Notes: generated by a model from the letters alone, not told the origin. DNA of 64,000 nt from Shewanella oncorhynchi (GCF_012584455.1 NZ_JABAEB010000001.1:124001-188000), one strand, 5' to 3'; positions 53,037-63,330 are shown, counted from the first letter of the stretch. Numbers and translations: made by a program.

Positions 53037-54433
53037 TGCATGCATGTCAATTCGAAGACTTTTATACTTATAAGGTTACATTTGATTTTTCCTCTAAAAT
53101 TAGTCTTGAAGATATATTTTCTTCAAGTCTTTTTATAAGTGATTTGGCTGGTGTAAATATTAACTACGAGCTATATATTGATGGCGAAATTTCTTTTGAA
53201 AGTCAGTGTTTACATGAATATAAAAAGCAGTGTTTTGACAGTGTTGATGATGAGGATTGTTGTAAAGTATCATTAGTTATTGATAAAAGTAATTCTCCAG
53301 GTTTTGTCATAATTGAAAAGAATGTATTTAGTGATTATTTAATGGCAAAGAATTATATTGATTCTGCAACTTTGTTTTTTTCTGAAGTTATGAATCATGA
53401 ATATAAACTTTTTATTCGTGATGGTAATATATTGAAACTTGTTGAGTTAGAACGTCCTCGCCCGATGAAACCTACTCCAACTATGGTTAGTAAATCAGCA
53501 TTGCTTTTTGAGTTTTTTTCATGTGGTGGCGATCCAGATTTAATGTTTGATTGGTCTAGAATGTTTGATGATAGATTTAGAAATTATTTGAAAGAAGTAT
53601 CATCATTATTGATGCTATCTCATCTCTGCTCTGATTTTGATGTCGTCAGAAAATGTTTTGTTTTTTCAGGCTATAAAGAAGTCGAAATATTTTTCGACAA
53701 TGTTCTAAATGGTGAGGAACAACAGGATATATTGCAGACAGTGTATCAATGGGTTTATTCAGGGCAGGAAGATGCAGTTAAATTAGGAATATTAAGTAAT
53801 GTTATATCTTTGTTTTCAGCTTCTGCCGATACAAGCTTATTTGATCAAAATTTAAAAAGAACTCTTTTTTCAAATTATAAAATATATTTGAAGGGTAATA
53901 TTGAGAGGTATATTGAGGTTAAGAATAAAGTTTCTGAATTTGTTTTTGATTTGTCAAATAAAATTATTGAACATACAGATAACTTTAGAGGGGAGGTGAA
54001 AAAATCTGTTTTTGCTGTGTATAGCTTTTTCTTTATGTCTGTTGTTTTTACTGGTATTGACAAGGGTAAGTTGTCAAATATTTTTAATTTTGAAGTTTCA
54101 ATTTTGACAATGTTGTTTCTTGTTGCGGCAATATTCTATATTCACGTATCAAAATCTGAATTGAATAGGAAAATAGATTTCGCTGAGGAACAGTTGAGTG
54201 ACCTTAAATTTAGGTATAGTACGGTTCTTGACTTAGCTGAACTTGAAGAAGTATTTCAAAGAAATATTGTTTCCCAGGTTAGATTGAAATTTAATGAAGA
54301 TGGGATATATTTTTTTGGTTTGGTCTTATGTTTTTCACTGATATTTTTTGTATTTGTTGGCTTGTTGTTGAATATCGGTTTGGAAGTCTTTGTTGGGAGG
54401 GTTTTGTCATTATCATCTGATTTATTTTATTAA
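53036..54433 (+). CDS. C-terminally membrane-anchored partner protein of unknown function
   Basis: 465 aa. A soluble N-terminal part of about 320 residues, rich in Asp, Phe and Cys (CLHEYKKQCF, DDEDCCKVSL), has no recognised motif. Three helices follow (about 325-343, 352-371 and 424-446). An amphipathic, coiled-coil-like segment of some 50 residues sits between the second and third (ELNRKIDFAEEQLSDLKFRY). The architecture is a cytoplasmic sensor domain on a membrane effector, known from several abortive-infection systems, but no family can be named. Strong AT bias. Translation is coupled to the preceding gene. Confidence 0.6.
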   Translation: MHACQFEDFYTYKVTFDFSSKISLEDIFSSSLFISDLAGVNINYELYIDGEISFESQCLHEYKKQCFDSVDDEDCCKVSLVIDKSNSPGFVIIEKNVFSDYLMAKNYIDSATLFFSEVMNHEYKLFIRDGNILKLVELERPRPMKPTPTMVSKSALLFEFFSCGGDPDLMFDWSRMFDDRFRNYLKEVSSLLMLSHLCSDFDVVRKCFVFSGYKEVEIFFDNVLNGEEQQDILQTVYQWVYSGQEDAVKLGILSNVISLFSASADTSLFDQNLKRTLFSNYKIYLKGNIERYIEVKNKVSEFVFDLSNKIIEHTDNFRGEVKKSVFAVYSFFFMSVVFTGIDKGKLSNIFNFEVSILTMLFLVAAIFYIHVSKSELNRKIDFAEEQLSDLKFRYSTVLDLAELEEVFQRNIVSQVRLKFNEDGIYFFGLVLCFSLIFFVFVGLLLNIGLEVFVGRVLSLSSDLFY

Positions 54434-54509
54434 ATAAGCATGGTAACGAGGGCTGGTGTAGTGCTTCAATGCGAAAAGTTAACTCTAATGCCACAGAAGT
54501 TCACCGATC

Positions 54510-54667
54510 CCCTGCGAAGTTGTCGAAATACGCAGATAAAAATGCCGTGGCGACATCATGGATGATGGCGCAGGCTCGGGGGCACATGGATGTGCCATCT
54601 GAGCCGTTAGGCGATTTTTATTGGAGTATGAGACAGGTAACTAATGCATGTAACTTCGCTAGGGGCG
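54510..54667 (-). repeat. Right copy of the ~157-bp inverted, hairpin-rich element
   Basis: Ends match the left copy in inverted orientation. The interior is diverged but keeps the layout: CATCATGGATGATG near 54556-54569 and GGCACATGGATGTGCC (54581-54596) replace the left copy's two palindromes at corresponding positions. The stems differ in sequence yet remain self-complementary. Confidence 0.85.
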
Positions 54668-54679
54668 GCAAGGGGAGAT

Positions 54680-54713
54680 GCAAGAGGGGGATTGCTGTTG
54701 ATCCCCTTCTTGC
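54680..54713. terminator. Hairpin downstream of metH
   Basis: GCAAGAGGGGGAT (54680-54692) pairs with ATCCCCTTCTTGC (54701-54713) with one mismatch. A second stem TCGGTC/GACCGA with a GCAA loop lies at 54744-54759. Either could end the metH transcript; neither has a long T-run. Confidence 0.5.
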
Positions 54714-54799
54714 CCTGGTGTGGAATGGAATTCCACGACCTTTTCGGTCGCAAGACCGATCTTAGATCTCAAACCGCGTTAGCGTAATCTAAACCCCGA

Positions 54800-57700
54800 T
54801 TACTCGGGATCATAATCTAACACTGGCGCCAGCCACTTCTCCGTTTCGGCAATGCTCATTCCTTTGCGCTTCGCGTAATCTTCCACTTGATCACGGCCGA
54901 TATTACTCACGCCAAAGTAGCGGGATTTCGGGTGAGCGAAATACCAGCCCGATACTGCCGCTGTGGGGAACATGGCGTAGCTTTCGGTGATGTTCAAGTC
55001 GATGGTTTCATCGGGCTTGAGCAAGTCCCATAGCAAGCCTTTTTCTGTGTGGTCAGGGCAAGCTGGGTAACCCGGTGCGGGGCGTATGCCTTTGTATTTC
55101 TCGCGGATTAAGGCTTCGTTACTTAACTGCTCGTCGGCCGCATAACCCCAAAACTCTTTACGTACCCGTTCGTGCATCCGCTCGGCAAAGGCTTCGGCTA
55201 AACGGTCGGCTAAGCATTTGAGCATGATGGCGTTGTAGTCGTCGTGGTTGGCTTCAAAACGTGCCACATGTTCGTCTATGCCATGGCCAGTGGTCACCGC
55301 AAAGCCGCCCATGTAATCGGCGACGCCTGAGTCTTTTGGCGCAACAAAGTCGGATAGGCAGAAGTTGTCGTTGCCGACACGCTCAAGCTGCATCCGCAGG
55401 TGATGTGTGGTCATTTCAACTGTGGTACGCGACTCATCGGTATAGAGTTCAATGTCGTCGTAATTGACGGTATTGGCTGGGAATAAGCCGATAACCGCTT
55501 TCGCCGTGAGCCACTTTTCTTCGATGATTTGCTTGAGCATGGCCTGACCATCGGCGAACAGCTTTTGCGCCTCGACGCCGACGACTTTATCGGTGAGGAT
55601 TTCAGGGTAATGGCCGTGCAGTTCCCACGAGCGGAAAAACGGTGTCCAGTCGATACGCTCGACTAAGTCTTCTAACGGATAATTATCAAATACTTGGCGA
55701 CCGAGCACATTTGGCGTGAACGGGGTGTAGTTGGCCCAATCGTGTTGGCAGCGGTTTTCACGGGCGGCTTCGAGTGACACTATTTCTTTGCGTTTAGCTT
55801 GGGATAGGCGCTTAGTGCGCATGTCGTCGTATTCAGCATAGGTTTCGTCTATGGTCGCTTGGCGTGTCTCGTTGTTGATGAGCTTACTCACCATAGGTAC
55901 AGCGCGGGACGCATCGGCGATATAAATGGCGCCATGGGGATAATGGGGCGCAATCTTCACCGCTGTGTGGATTTTTGAGCAAGTGGCGCCGCCGATAATC
56001 GCCGGAATGGTTAAGCCTTCGCGGTGGAAGGTTTTCACGTTATGCACCATCTCGTCCAGACTCGGCGTGATGAGGCCCGACATGCCGATGATATCGATAT
56101 TGTGTTCTTTCACGGCGTCGAGAATTCGCTCCACCGACACCATCACACCTAAATCGAATACCTCAAAACCGTTACAGGCGAGCACCACGCCGACGATATT
56201 CTTGCCGATATCGTGCACGTCGCCTTTTACCGTCACCATCAAAATCTTGCCGTTAGATTGGCCTTCGACCTTTTCTAGCTCGATATAAGGGTTTAAGTAA
56301 GCCACGGCTTTTTTCATTACCCGCGCCGATTTCACCACCTGCGGCAGGAACATCTTGCCCGAGCCGAATAAGTCACCGACTACGTTCATGCCGTCCATCA
56401 AGGCGCCTTCAATCACATCCAGTGGACGTTTCGCTTCTTGGCGAGCGGCTTCGGTATCTTCATCGATAAATTCGGTAATGCCTTTGACGAGCGCATGGGA
56501 TAAGCGTTGACTCACTGGCCAGCTGCGCCATTCTAAATCTTCTTTCTTACCGACCTGTGCGCTATCACCGCGGAATTTCTCTGCAATTTCAAGTAACTGC
56601 TCGGTATTGCTTGAGCCTTCAACTGGGCAGGGCAAGTTAAGCACCACGTTTTCGACCCGCACTTTAAGTTCAGGGTCGATATCGTCGTAAATGGCTAATT
56701 GGCCCGCGTTGACAATGCCCATGTCCATGCCGACTTTGATGGCGTGGTACAGGAATACCGCGTGAATCGCCTCGCGCACTGGGTTGTTACCGCGGAAAGA
56801 GAACGACACGTTCGACACGCCGCCCGAAATCATTGCGTGGGGTAGGGTGGCTTTAATCGCTTTAATGGCATCAATAAAATCGACGGCATAGTTGTCGTGT
56901 TCATCGATACCCGTGGCGATGGCGAAAATGTTCGGGTCGAAGATGATGTCTTCGGGCGGAAAGCCAACTTTGTCGACCAGCACCCGATAGGCGCGGGTAC
57001 AGATTTCGATTTTACGCGCCTTAGTATCGGCCTGACCTTGTTCGTCGAATGCCATGATAATGGCCGCCGCGCCGTAGCGTTTCACTAAGGTGGCTTGCTC
57101 GATAAACTTGGCTTCGCCTTCTTTAAGGGAAATCGAGTTAACTATGCCCTTGCCTTGAATACATTTGAGGCCAGCTTCGATCACTTCCCATTTAGAGGAG
57201 TCGATCATAATAGGTACGCGGCTGATGTCGGGCTCAGAGGCAATCAAGTTTAAAAACTTGTGCATGATCTCGGCGCCATCGAGCATGCCTTCGTCCATGT
57301 TGATGTCGATGATCTGTGCGCCGCTTTCGACCTGCTCGCGGGCGACATCGAGCGCCTGCTCAAACTTGCCTTCTTTGATCAGCTTTAAAAACTTAGCCGA
57401 GCCTGTGACGTTGGTGCGCTCACCCACGTTAACGAACAGGGATTGGGCATCGATAGTCAGTGGTTCCAAACCGGCTAAGCGGCAAGCTACCGGAATGTCT
57501 GGCAAAATACGTGGATCGTGACGGCTCACTGCTTCGCGGATCACACGGATATGTTCAGGCGTACTACCACAGCAACCACCGATAATATTGAGCATGCCTT
57601 CGCGCGCCCAATCTTCGATCACATTCGCCATGTCTTCTGGGGTTTCATCGTAACCGCCAAACTCGTTCGGCAGGCCTGCATTCGGATGCGCCGACACATA

Positions 57701-58534
57701 ACACTCACTGATGCGGGATAATTCTTCCACATAGGGGCGCAATTCTTTTGGCCCAAGTGCACAGTTAAGACCGATAGATAAGGGCTTGATATGGCGAAGG
57801 GAATTGTAAAAGGCTTCGGTTGTTTGGCCAGTCAGTGTGCGGCCAGAGGCATCGGTAATGGTGCCCGAAATCATGATAGGCAGTCTGTCTTTAGAATGCT
57901 GACCGAATAAGTCATCAAATACCGATTCAATCGCAAACAGCGCGGCTTTGGCGTTTAAGGTATCGAATATGGTCTCGACCATAATGATATCCGCGCCGCC
58001 TTCAATCAGCGCCTTAGTGGATTCTTTGTAAGCAGTCACTAACTCATCGAAGCTGACGTTGCGATAGCCTGGGTCGTTCACATCAGGGCTAATCGAACAC
58101 GTACGGTTAGTGGGGCCTAACACACCGGCGACGTAGCGTGGAATGCCTGTGGCAGCAAAGGCTTCATCACAGGCTTCACGGGCGAGGCGAGCGCCGACTA
58201 AGTTAATTTCGGCGGACAGCGACTGCATGTCGTAATCGGCCATGGCGATGGTGGTGGCGTTAAAAGTATTGGTTTCAATGATGTCTGCACCGGCATTTAA
58301 GTAGTCGGTGTGAATTTGTTTGATGATGTGAGGCTGTGACAAGACCAAGAGGTCGTTGTTACCTTTGACATCCGTATGCCAATCTTTAAAGCGTTCGCCG
58401 CGATAGTCCTCTTCTTCCAGTTTGTAGCCTTGGATCATAGTGCCCATGGCACCGTCTAAGATCAGAATGCGCTCTGCAAGCTGTTTGCGAATGTCTGCTA
58501 ATATTTGGCTGGCTTTGGTTGAGGGTATCGTCAT
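54800..58534 (-). CDS. metH: Cobalamin-dependent methionine synthase
   Basis: A 1244-aa four-module enzyme transferring methyl from methyl-THF to homocysteine through B12. The homocysteine domain (about 15-340) has zinc cysteines (GLNCALGP near 257 and [10 protein letters not shown] near 320). The pterin-binding domain (about 365-640) includes [13 protein letters not shown]. The B12 domain carries the [10 protein letters not shown] (DxHxxG) signature near 765. The C-terminal reactivation domain (from about 910) contains [12 protein letters not shown] near 1148. Full length and intact. It neighbours the cobalamin cluster, which supplies its cofactor. Confidence 0.97.
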   Translation of the reverse strand: MTIPSTKASQILADIRKQLAERILILDGAMGTMIQGYKLEEEDYRGERFKDWHTDVKGNNDLLVLSQPHIIKQIHTDYLNAGADIIETNTFNATTIAMADYDMQSLSAEINLVGARLAREACDEAFAATGIPRYVAGVLGPTNRTCSISPDVNDPGYRNVSFDELVTAYKESTKALIEGGADIIMVETIFDTLNAKAALFAIESVFDDLFGQHSKDRLPIMISGTITDASGRTLTGQTTEAFYNSLRHIKPLSIGLNCALGPKELRPYVEELSRISECYVSAHPNAGLPNEFGGYDETPEDMANVIEDWAREGMLNIIGGCCGSTPEHIRVIREAVSRHDPRILPDIPVACRLAGLEPLTIDAQSLFVNVGERTNVTGSAKFLKLIKEGKFEQALDVAREQVESGAQIIDINMDEGMLDGAEIMHKFLNLIASEPDISRVPIMIDSSKWEVIEAGLKCIQGKGIVNSISLKEGEAKFIEQATLVKRYGAAAIIMAFDEQGQADTKARKIEICTRAYRVLVDKVGFPPEDIIFDPNIFAIATGIDEHDNYAVDFIDAIKAIKATLPHAMISGGVSNVSFSFRGNNPVREAIHAVFLYHAIKVGMDMGIVNAGQLAIYDDIDPELKVRVENVVLNLPCPVEGSSNTEQLLEIAEKFRGDSAQVGKKEDLEWRSWPVSQRLSHALVKGITEFIDEDTEAARQEAKRPLDVIEGALMDGMNVVGDLFGSGKMFLPQVVKSARVMKKAVAYLNPYIELEKVEGQSNGKILMVTVKGDVHDIGKNIVGVVLACNGFEVFDLGVMVSVERILDAVKEHNIDIIGMSGLITPSLDEMVHNVKTFHREGLTIPAIIGGATCSKIHTAVKIAPHYPHGAIYIADASRAVPMVSKLINNETRQATIDETYAEYDDMRTKRLSQAKRKEIVSLEAARENRCQHDWANYTPFTPNVLGRQVFDNYPLEDLVERIDWTPFFRSWELHGHYPEILTDKVVGVEAQKLFADGQAMLKQIIEEKWLTAKAVIGLFPANTVNYDDIELYTDESRTTVEMTTHHLRMQLERVGNDNFCLSDFVAPKDSGVADYMGGFAVTTGHGIDEHVARFEANHDDYNAIMLKCLADRLAEAFAERMHERVRKEFWGYAADEQLSNEALIREKYKGIRPAPGYPACPDHTEKGLLWDLLKPDETIDLNITESYAMFPTAAVSGWYFAHPKSRYFGVSNIGRDQVEDYAKRKGMSIAETEKWLAPVLDYDPE

Positions 58535-58803
58535 AAATAATTACCTTAAATACAGCTAAGTTAAGTCCAAAAATCGGCCATTGTTATGCTAAGTGCATTT
58601 TATTGTCGTCAGCCGACATTTTTTGAATACTTGTTCTTAAAAATTTGTTTTGGACATTTAAACGTATAGACGTCCATAATACGCGACTTATGATTGTTAG
58701 GGCAAGATGAAAGTCAAAGGCATTAGGAGCGAGAATCGAGAATCAAGAATTTAGGCCCTTGGCTTGAGTTCCTAGCATCTAGTCCCTAACTAAAAAGGCA
58801 TAT

Positions 58804-59529
58804 ATGAAACAAGTTCGGTTGTTATTGTTGCGCCACGGTGAGTGTGAAGGCGGCGCCATTTTGCGGGGTCGTGTGGATGTGCCTTTGAGTAAAAAGGGTT
58901 GGCAACAAATGTCGGCAGCAGTTGAGTCACAGGCCAGCGTGTGTAGTGCGATTTACAGCTCGACTTCACGCCGCTGCGCCGATTTTGCCCACGCTTTTGC
59001 CGCCGAGTTGCATTCGACGGCGGCACTGATATCTGAGTCAAGGCCATTGCAGGCGCAGTGTTTGTCGGGTTTACAGGAAATTGATTTTGGTGATTGGGAT
59101 GGTTGTCGGCTCGATGAACTGTATCAACAAGAGGGCGAACGCTTAGCTGCGTATTGGCAAGACCCTTGGCAAACTCCGCCGCCTAATGGTGAAACTATGG
59201 CAAGTTTCGAGTCGAGGGTGAATGGGACGATTGACCAGATACTCGCCGCCGAGTTTGAACGATTGACCCTTGACTCACATAAAATGGGTAATGAAAACAG
59301 TGTTATTAATGAAACCACTGACAATATGCCAGCCACTCAAGTGTGGGTCGTGAGCCACGGCGGGGTGATCCGTCACTTAATGGCACGTGCCTTAGGGGTT
59401 GAACGGGCGGTGGGGTTTTATAGTCAACTCGATTTACCCGTGGCGGCCGTGGTGAGCATTAATGTGCTGCAAGATGAACAGGGTGCCTGCTATTGGCGTT
59501 TAGATTGGCCGAGTGGACGCAGGTGTTGA
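58804..59529 (+). CDS. cobC: Histidine phosphatase family protein, CobC-like alpha-ribazole phosphatase
   Basis: 241 aa. The phosphohistidine motif LLRHGECEG lies at 9-17, SSTSRRCADFA near 56, an acid Glu region ETMASFESRV near 134 and the second active-site His in VSHGGVIRHL near 187. CobC removes the 5' phosphate from alpha-ribazole or adenosylcobalamin 5'-phosphate in the last steps of B12 assembly. The functional call rests on the cobT/cobS neighbourhood. It starts before, and so escapes, the riboswitch. Confidence 0.78.
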   Translation: MKQVRLLLLRHGECEGGAILRGRVDVPLSKKGWQQMSAAVESQASVCSAIYSSTSRRCADFAHAFAAELHSTAALISESRPLQAQCLSGLQEIDFGDWDGCRLDELYQQEGERLAAYWQDPWQTPPPNGETMASFESRVNGTIDQILAAEFERLTLDSHKMGNENSVINETTDNMPATQVWVVSHGGVIRHLMARALGVERAVGFYSQLDLPVAAVVSINVLQDEQGACYWRLDWPSGRRC

Positions 59530-59704
59530 GGCCTTATTTCACGACCTAGGCGCTATGGTGTAGGCGTGATCGTTTGGCGAGAATAAGCTGACATGAAAAT
59601 ATTCTGATTTAAACAGCATTGCCTAATGGGATAGATGTAGGATAATGCTTTTCCCTGACGTTTGAACGAGATAGCGTATTACATGCGCAATGAGTGATAA
59701 CGTC

Positions 59705-59942
59705 GCAGAAATAGGTGTTGGGAATAGACTCTCTTTGTTCGAATCGCTCCGTTGTTTTAATTAATAGTGGCGTTGTTAACAAAGAGCATATCAACCCAAA
59801 CATAATAGGGAATCGGGGAGCTGCTCGTCAGTCAGCCCGAACTGTGCCCGCAACTGTGAGTAGTTTAAAGAAGCGCCTAGATTCTAGATTCTAGAGCCTA
59901 GCTCCTTCTTTTCTACGAGTCAGGAGACCTGCCTATTTCTGT
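59705..59942 (+). promoter_or_regulatory. Cobalamin riboswitch
   Basis: Conserved elements in order: AATAGGGAATC near 59806, GTGCCCGCAACTGTGA near 59846-59861, and the B12 box AGTCAGGAGACCTGCCT at 59918-59934. A perfect 10-bp closing stem P1 (CAGAAATAGG 59706-59715 with CCTATTTCTG 59932-59941) marks the limits. A CTCGAG/CTCGAG hairpin at 59966-59984 follows as a candidate expression platform. It should switch off the downstream BtuD/BtuC-cobT-cobS genes when B12 is plentiful. Confidence 0.93.
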
Positions 59943-59999
59943 TATCGCTGCGTGCAGCCTTAGTTCTCGAGCGGGTGACTCGAGGGAGCAGATGACAAT

Positions 60000-60053
60000 A
60001 TGCACAACCTTTTTTATACAGGTTTGGACTCGATAGGAGCGCCGCTTAGGTGA
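60000..60053 (+). CDS. Possible 17-codon leader ORF
   Basis: ATG 60000, 16 nt after a GGGAG, opens MHNLFYTGLDSIGAPLR. Its TGA overlaps the GTG start of the ATPase gene as GTGA. It might couple translation to the riboswitch platform. Very short; weak support. Confidence 0.25.
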   Translation: MHNLFYTGLDSIGAPLR

Positions 60054-60931
60054 AACTTTCCGCAATCCAAACTAATAGCCCCGTGAATGACAGTGACACT
60101 AACCCATCATTGAGCCCGTCAGTCGCGCTCAATGTGAGTCATTTGAGCTGGTGTATCGATGGCAAAACTATTCTTTCCGATATTAACTTTACGCTGCCAA
60201 CGGGGCAGATGCTGGGGCTGATTGGCCCTAACGGTGCGGGCAAGTCTAGCTTGCTGCGCTGTTTGTATCGGTTTGTTCGCCCAACTCAGGGCAACATTAC
60301 CCTTTTTGATCAAGATATTGAGCGCTTGTCGCCCAAGGCGTTTGCCTGTCGCGTCGCCGTAGTACAGCAGGATACACCGCACTATTTTGACCTCACCACA
60401 GAGCAATTGGTCAGCATGGGCTTAACGCCCCACAAGGGCATGTTCGATACCAATTCGAGCTGTGATATTGAGCGTATTGCTAAGGCTTTAGAGAAAGTAG
60501 GCTTGAGCCATAAGATGCACCAACAATATGAGCACTTATCTGGCGGTGAAAAGCAACGCGCCTTGATTGCCCGCGCCATAGTGCAGCAGCCGCAACTTTT
60601 AATCCTCGATGAGCCAACGAATCACCTCGATGTGCGCTATCAAATTCAAATCCTCGAATTGGTGCGTAGTCTTGGCATTAGCGTGATTGCCTCTATTCAT
60701 GATCTTAATTTAGCCAGTGCCCTGTGCGACAGTTTGTTGTTGATCCATAACGGGGAAGTCAGCGCTATGGGGACGCCAACCGAAGTATTAACCGAGGCGC
60801 GAATTGGCGATGTGTTTGGCGTGTGTGCTCAGGTATCGCCCCATCCACAACATAAAAAGCCCTTAATCAGCTATTTTTATGGTTACCACCATGTAGATCA
60901 TGGCCTGAACGAGCGAGGCGAGGGTGGATGA
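60050..60931 (+). CDS. btuD: Cobalamin/iron-siderophore ABC transporter ATPase (BtuD-like)
   Basis: A 293-aa FecE/BtuD-type ATPase. Walker A GPNGAGKSS near residue 64, LSGGEKQR near 164, Walker B LLILDEPTNHLD near 184, and the switch His in ASIHDLNLA near 222. Start GTG 60050, with AGGAG upstream at a rather long spacing. Placement behind a cobalamin riboswitch assigns B12 or a corrinoid as substrate. The next start overlaps by 4 bp (ATGA). Confidence 0.88.
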   Translation: MKLSAIQTNSPVNDSDTNPSLSPSVALNVSHLSWCIDGKTILSDINFTLPTGQMLGLIGPNGAGKSSLLRCLYRFVRPTQGNITLFDQDIERLSPKAFACRVAVVQQDTPHYFDLTTEQLVSMGLTPHKGMFDTNSSCDIERIAKALEKVGLSHKMHQQYEHLSGGEKQRALIARAIVQQPQLLILDEPTNHLDVRYQIQILELVRSLGISVIASIHDLNLASALCDSLLLIHNGEVSAMGTPTEVLTEARIGDVFGVCAQVSPHPQHKKPLISYFYGYHHVDHGLNERGEGG

Positions 60932-62058
60932 CTCAGGGGAGTAAACAATATTTCATCTCATATTTGGGGCGTATCGTGACACCGTTGACGAGACAACAAC
61001 TGATGCTGCTCGTATTAGGTATCATCACTTTGATAACGCCTATTGCCGCGACGAGTTTTGGTGCGGCGAACATCAGTTTTACGGATGTTATTCAAGTATT
61101 TATCAATAAGGCGACGAACCTCACTCAAGCCAATGGCATGACTGAGCGCATTGTGATGGAGCTCAGGTTGCCGCGCATTTTACTGGCTTTTGTGGCGGGG
61201 GCGGGTTTGTCACTGGCGGGCAGTGTGTTGCAAACCGTGACTCGCAATCCGCTCGCCGATCCCTATTTGTTTGGCATTAGCTCTGGCGCGTCCTTTGGTG
61301 CTGTGGTGATGTTGACCTTATTCACTGGCTCTGGATTTTTTGATAATGCGGGCATGGCGGCACATTCTGGGCTTTTTAGCGGTTCGGGCGCCTTGTCGGG
61401 TTTGCTTTGGTTTAGCTTGCCCTTGGGCGCTTTTATTGGCGCCAGTTTGTCGGTGCTAATAGTGCTGGCTTTGTCTGGGCTTGGACTCAATAGCCAAGTG
61501 GAGCGCATGCTGCTCTCTGGTGTGGCGACCTCCTTTATGTTCGGCGCATTAACGAGTCTGTTGTTGTATTTCGCCAGTCCGCAGGCGACAGCCTCTGTGC
61601 TGTTTTGGAGTTTAGGCAGTTTCGCTAAGGCCAGTTGGTCCTTGTTAGTACTACCGACACTGGTGATTGGTGCGAGTTTATTCATTATTTTAGGCATGAA
61701 ACGGCAGATCATGGCGTTGCAGGCGGGGGATGAAACGGCGCATACCTTAGGGGTGAATGTGCCTAAGCTGCGGCTCAATATGTTGCTGCTCTGCTCCTTG
61801 ATTACCGCTATTTTGGTGGCTACCTGTGGCGGTATCGGTTTTGTCGGGTTAATGATCCCCCACACAGTACGCATGCTGTTTCCTGGTCGTCAGCCGATTT
61901 TATTAACGGCGCTGGTGGGCGGATTATTTATGGTGTGGATTGATGTATTAGCGCGCTGTTTATTGGGGAATCAAGAGTTGCCCGTGGGCATTATCACAGC
62001 CGCCATAGGTAGCATGTTCTTTTTGCTGATTTTGCGTAAGCGTAGAGTCATGCCGTAG
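60928..62058 (+). CDS. btuC: Cobalamin/iron-siderophore ABC transporter permease (BtuC-like)
   Basis: A 376-aa FecCD-family permease with about ten helices. RLPRILLAFVAGAGLSLAGSVLQTVTRNPLADPYLFGISSGA-type signature (about 77-118) and ATCGGIGFVGLMIPHTVRML near 300. It works with the preceding ATPase. No periplasmic binding protein (BtuF) is encoded next to it in this window. Confidence 0.9.
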   Translation: MTQGSKQYFISYLGRIVTPLTRQQLMLLVLGIITLITPIAATSFGAANISFTDVIQVFINKATNLTQANGMTERIVMELRLPRILLAFVAGAGLSLAGSVLQTVTRNPLADPYLFGISSGASFGAVVMLTLFTGSGFFDNAGMAAHSGLFSGSGALSGLLWFSLPLGAFIGASLSVLIVLALSGLGLNSQVERMLLSGVATSFMFGALTSLLLYFASPQATASVLFWSLGSFAKASWSLLVLPTLVIGASLFIILGMKRQIMALQAGDETAHTLGVNVPKLRLNMLLLCSLITAILVATCGGIGFVGLMIPHTVRMLFPGRQPILLTALVGGLFMVWIDVLARCLLGNQELPVGIITAAIGSMFFLLILRKRRVMP

Positions 62059-62247
62059 GCACCTATTCAGGACGTAAACCCAGAGTTAAGTCGTCATCCT
62101 AGAGTCATGTCGTAAGTGCAGACTGACGGGATAATCAGTATTTCTGTTGATATCCCACCCGCGATTGGAAATGCACAATTGGACATGTTCGTCATAAACG
62201 CGGGATGCGTTGTGGTTATTTAATGTAGATTACAAAGTGGAGTGTGG

Positions 62248-63330
62248 ATGTCTCAGTCAGCCGTGTCTTTTCAAATAAGCCCTGTGAGTAAAGCGCAGGA
62301 TCTGGTGATTCTGCAGAAAATAGATCTTAAGACTAAGCCGCCCGGCGCCTTAGGTCAGCTCGAATCCTTAGCCTTGCAGATTGCCCGCGTGCAAACGACT
62401 GATTTGCAAAAAACGGAGCAGCCACAAACGGATGTGCTCAAAATAGTCCATCCAACCATGTTAGTGTTTGCGGGGGATCATGGCATTGCCGCAGAAGGCG
62501 TGTCGATTGCCCCTAGCGAAGTGACTCACCAAATGGTGCAAAACTTTGCCCATGGCGGCGCGGCGATTAACGTTTTTTGTCGGCAGGTGGGCTTTAAGCT
62601 CGAAGTGATCGATTGCGGTATTTTAACGCCAGTTGAAGGGGTTGAAGGCATTATTGATCAACGTCTTGGTGCTGGAACGGGTGCAATCCATTTAGAGCCC
62701 GCGATGACGTTGGAAACCGTCGATAAAGGCTTTGCTATGGCGCGCGATTTGATTGAACGTCACCATCAAGCGGGTTGTAACTTAGTCGCCTTTGGCGAAA
62801 TGGGCATAGGCAATACCTCCTCTGCTGCGGCCATTATGGCGGCGATCATGCAGCTGGATGTGATTGATTGTGTCGGTCGTGGTACGGGCATTAATAGCGA
62901 AACCTTAGAACGTAAATTGATGCTGATTGAGCTCGCGTTATTGCTGCATCAAAGCGCCTTAACTGGGCCTAAGTCAGTGTTAGCTTGCCTAGGAGGCTTT
63001 GAAATTGTGCAGATGACGGGGGCTATGTTAGCTGCCGCTGAACGTAAAATGCTGGTGGTCGTGGACGGTTTTATCGCGACAGCGGCGGCATTAGTCGCGG
63101 TGCAAATCGCCCCCAATGTGCGTGATTATTTGATTTTTGCCCATCAATCCGATGAGCAAGGTCATCTGCGAATGTTAGAATTTTTGCAGGCTAAACCTTT
63201 ATTATCCCTAGGGCTGAGATTAGGCGAAGGTACGGGGGCGGCCTTGGCATTGCCGCTTATTCAAGCCTCAGTAAATTTTTACAATCAAATGGCGAGTTTT
63301 AGTGATGCGGGGATTGAGGCTGTTGTATGA
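62248..63330 (+). CDS. cobT: Nicotinate-nucleotide-dimethylbenzimidazole phosphoribosyltransferase
   Basis: 360 aa. Makes alpha-ribazole phosphate, the lower-ligand nucleotide of B12. Family segments: [12 protein letters not shown] near residue 31, [14 protein letters not shown] near 73, [17 protein letters not shown] near 178 and [15 protein letters not shown] near 326, with the catalytic Glu in GEGTG. ATG 62248 has GGAG five bases upstream; a GTG two codons earlier is in frame. Confidence 0.95.
   Translation: MSQSAVSFQISPVSKAQDLVILQKIDLKTKPPGALGQLESLALQIARVQTTDLQKTEQPQTDVLKIVHPTMLVFAGDHGIAAEGVSIAPSEVTHQMVQNFAHGGAAINVFCRQVGFKLEVIDCGILTPVEGVEGIIDQRLGAGTGAIHLEPAMTLETVDKGFAMARDLIERHHQAGCNLVAFGEMGIGNTSSAAAIMAAIMQLDVIDCVGRGTGINSETLERKLMLIELALLLHQSALTGPKSVLACLGGFEIVQMTGAMLAAAERKMLVVVDGFIATAAALVAVQIAPNVRDYLIFAHQSDEQGHLRMLEFLQAKPLLSLGLRLGEGTGAALALPLIQASVNFYNQMASFSDAGIEAVV

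Larger units (their letters stand above)
54434..54799. other. Right border region of the insertion
   Basis: About 365 bp between the membrane-protein gene and metH. It contains the right inverted element and two further hairpins (54680-54713 and 54744-54759). A 98-aa plus frame through it merely translates repeat DNA. Confidence 0.5.

Noticed and set aside
54469..54765. 98-aa plus-strand ORF at the right border
   Set aside because: It lies entirely in repeat and hairpin DNA with no ribosome site; a by-product of the repeat.
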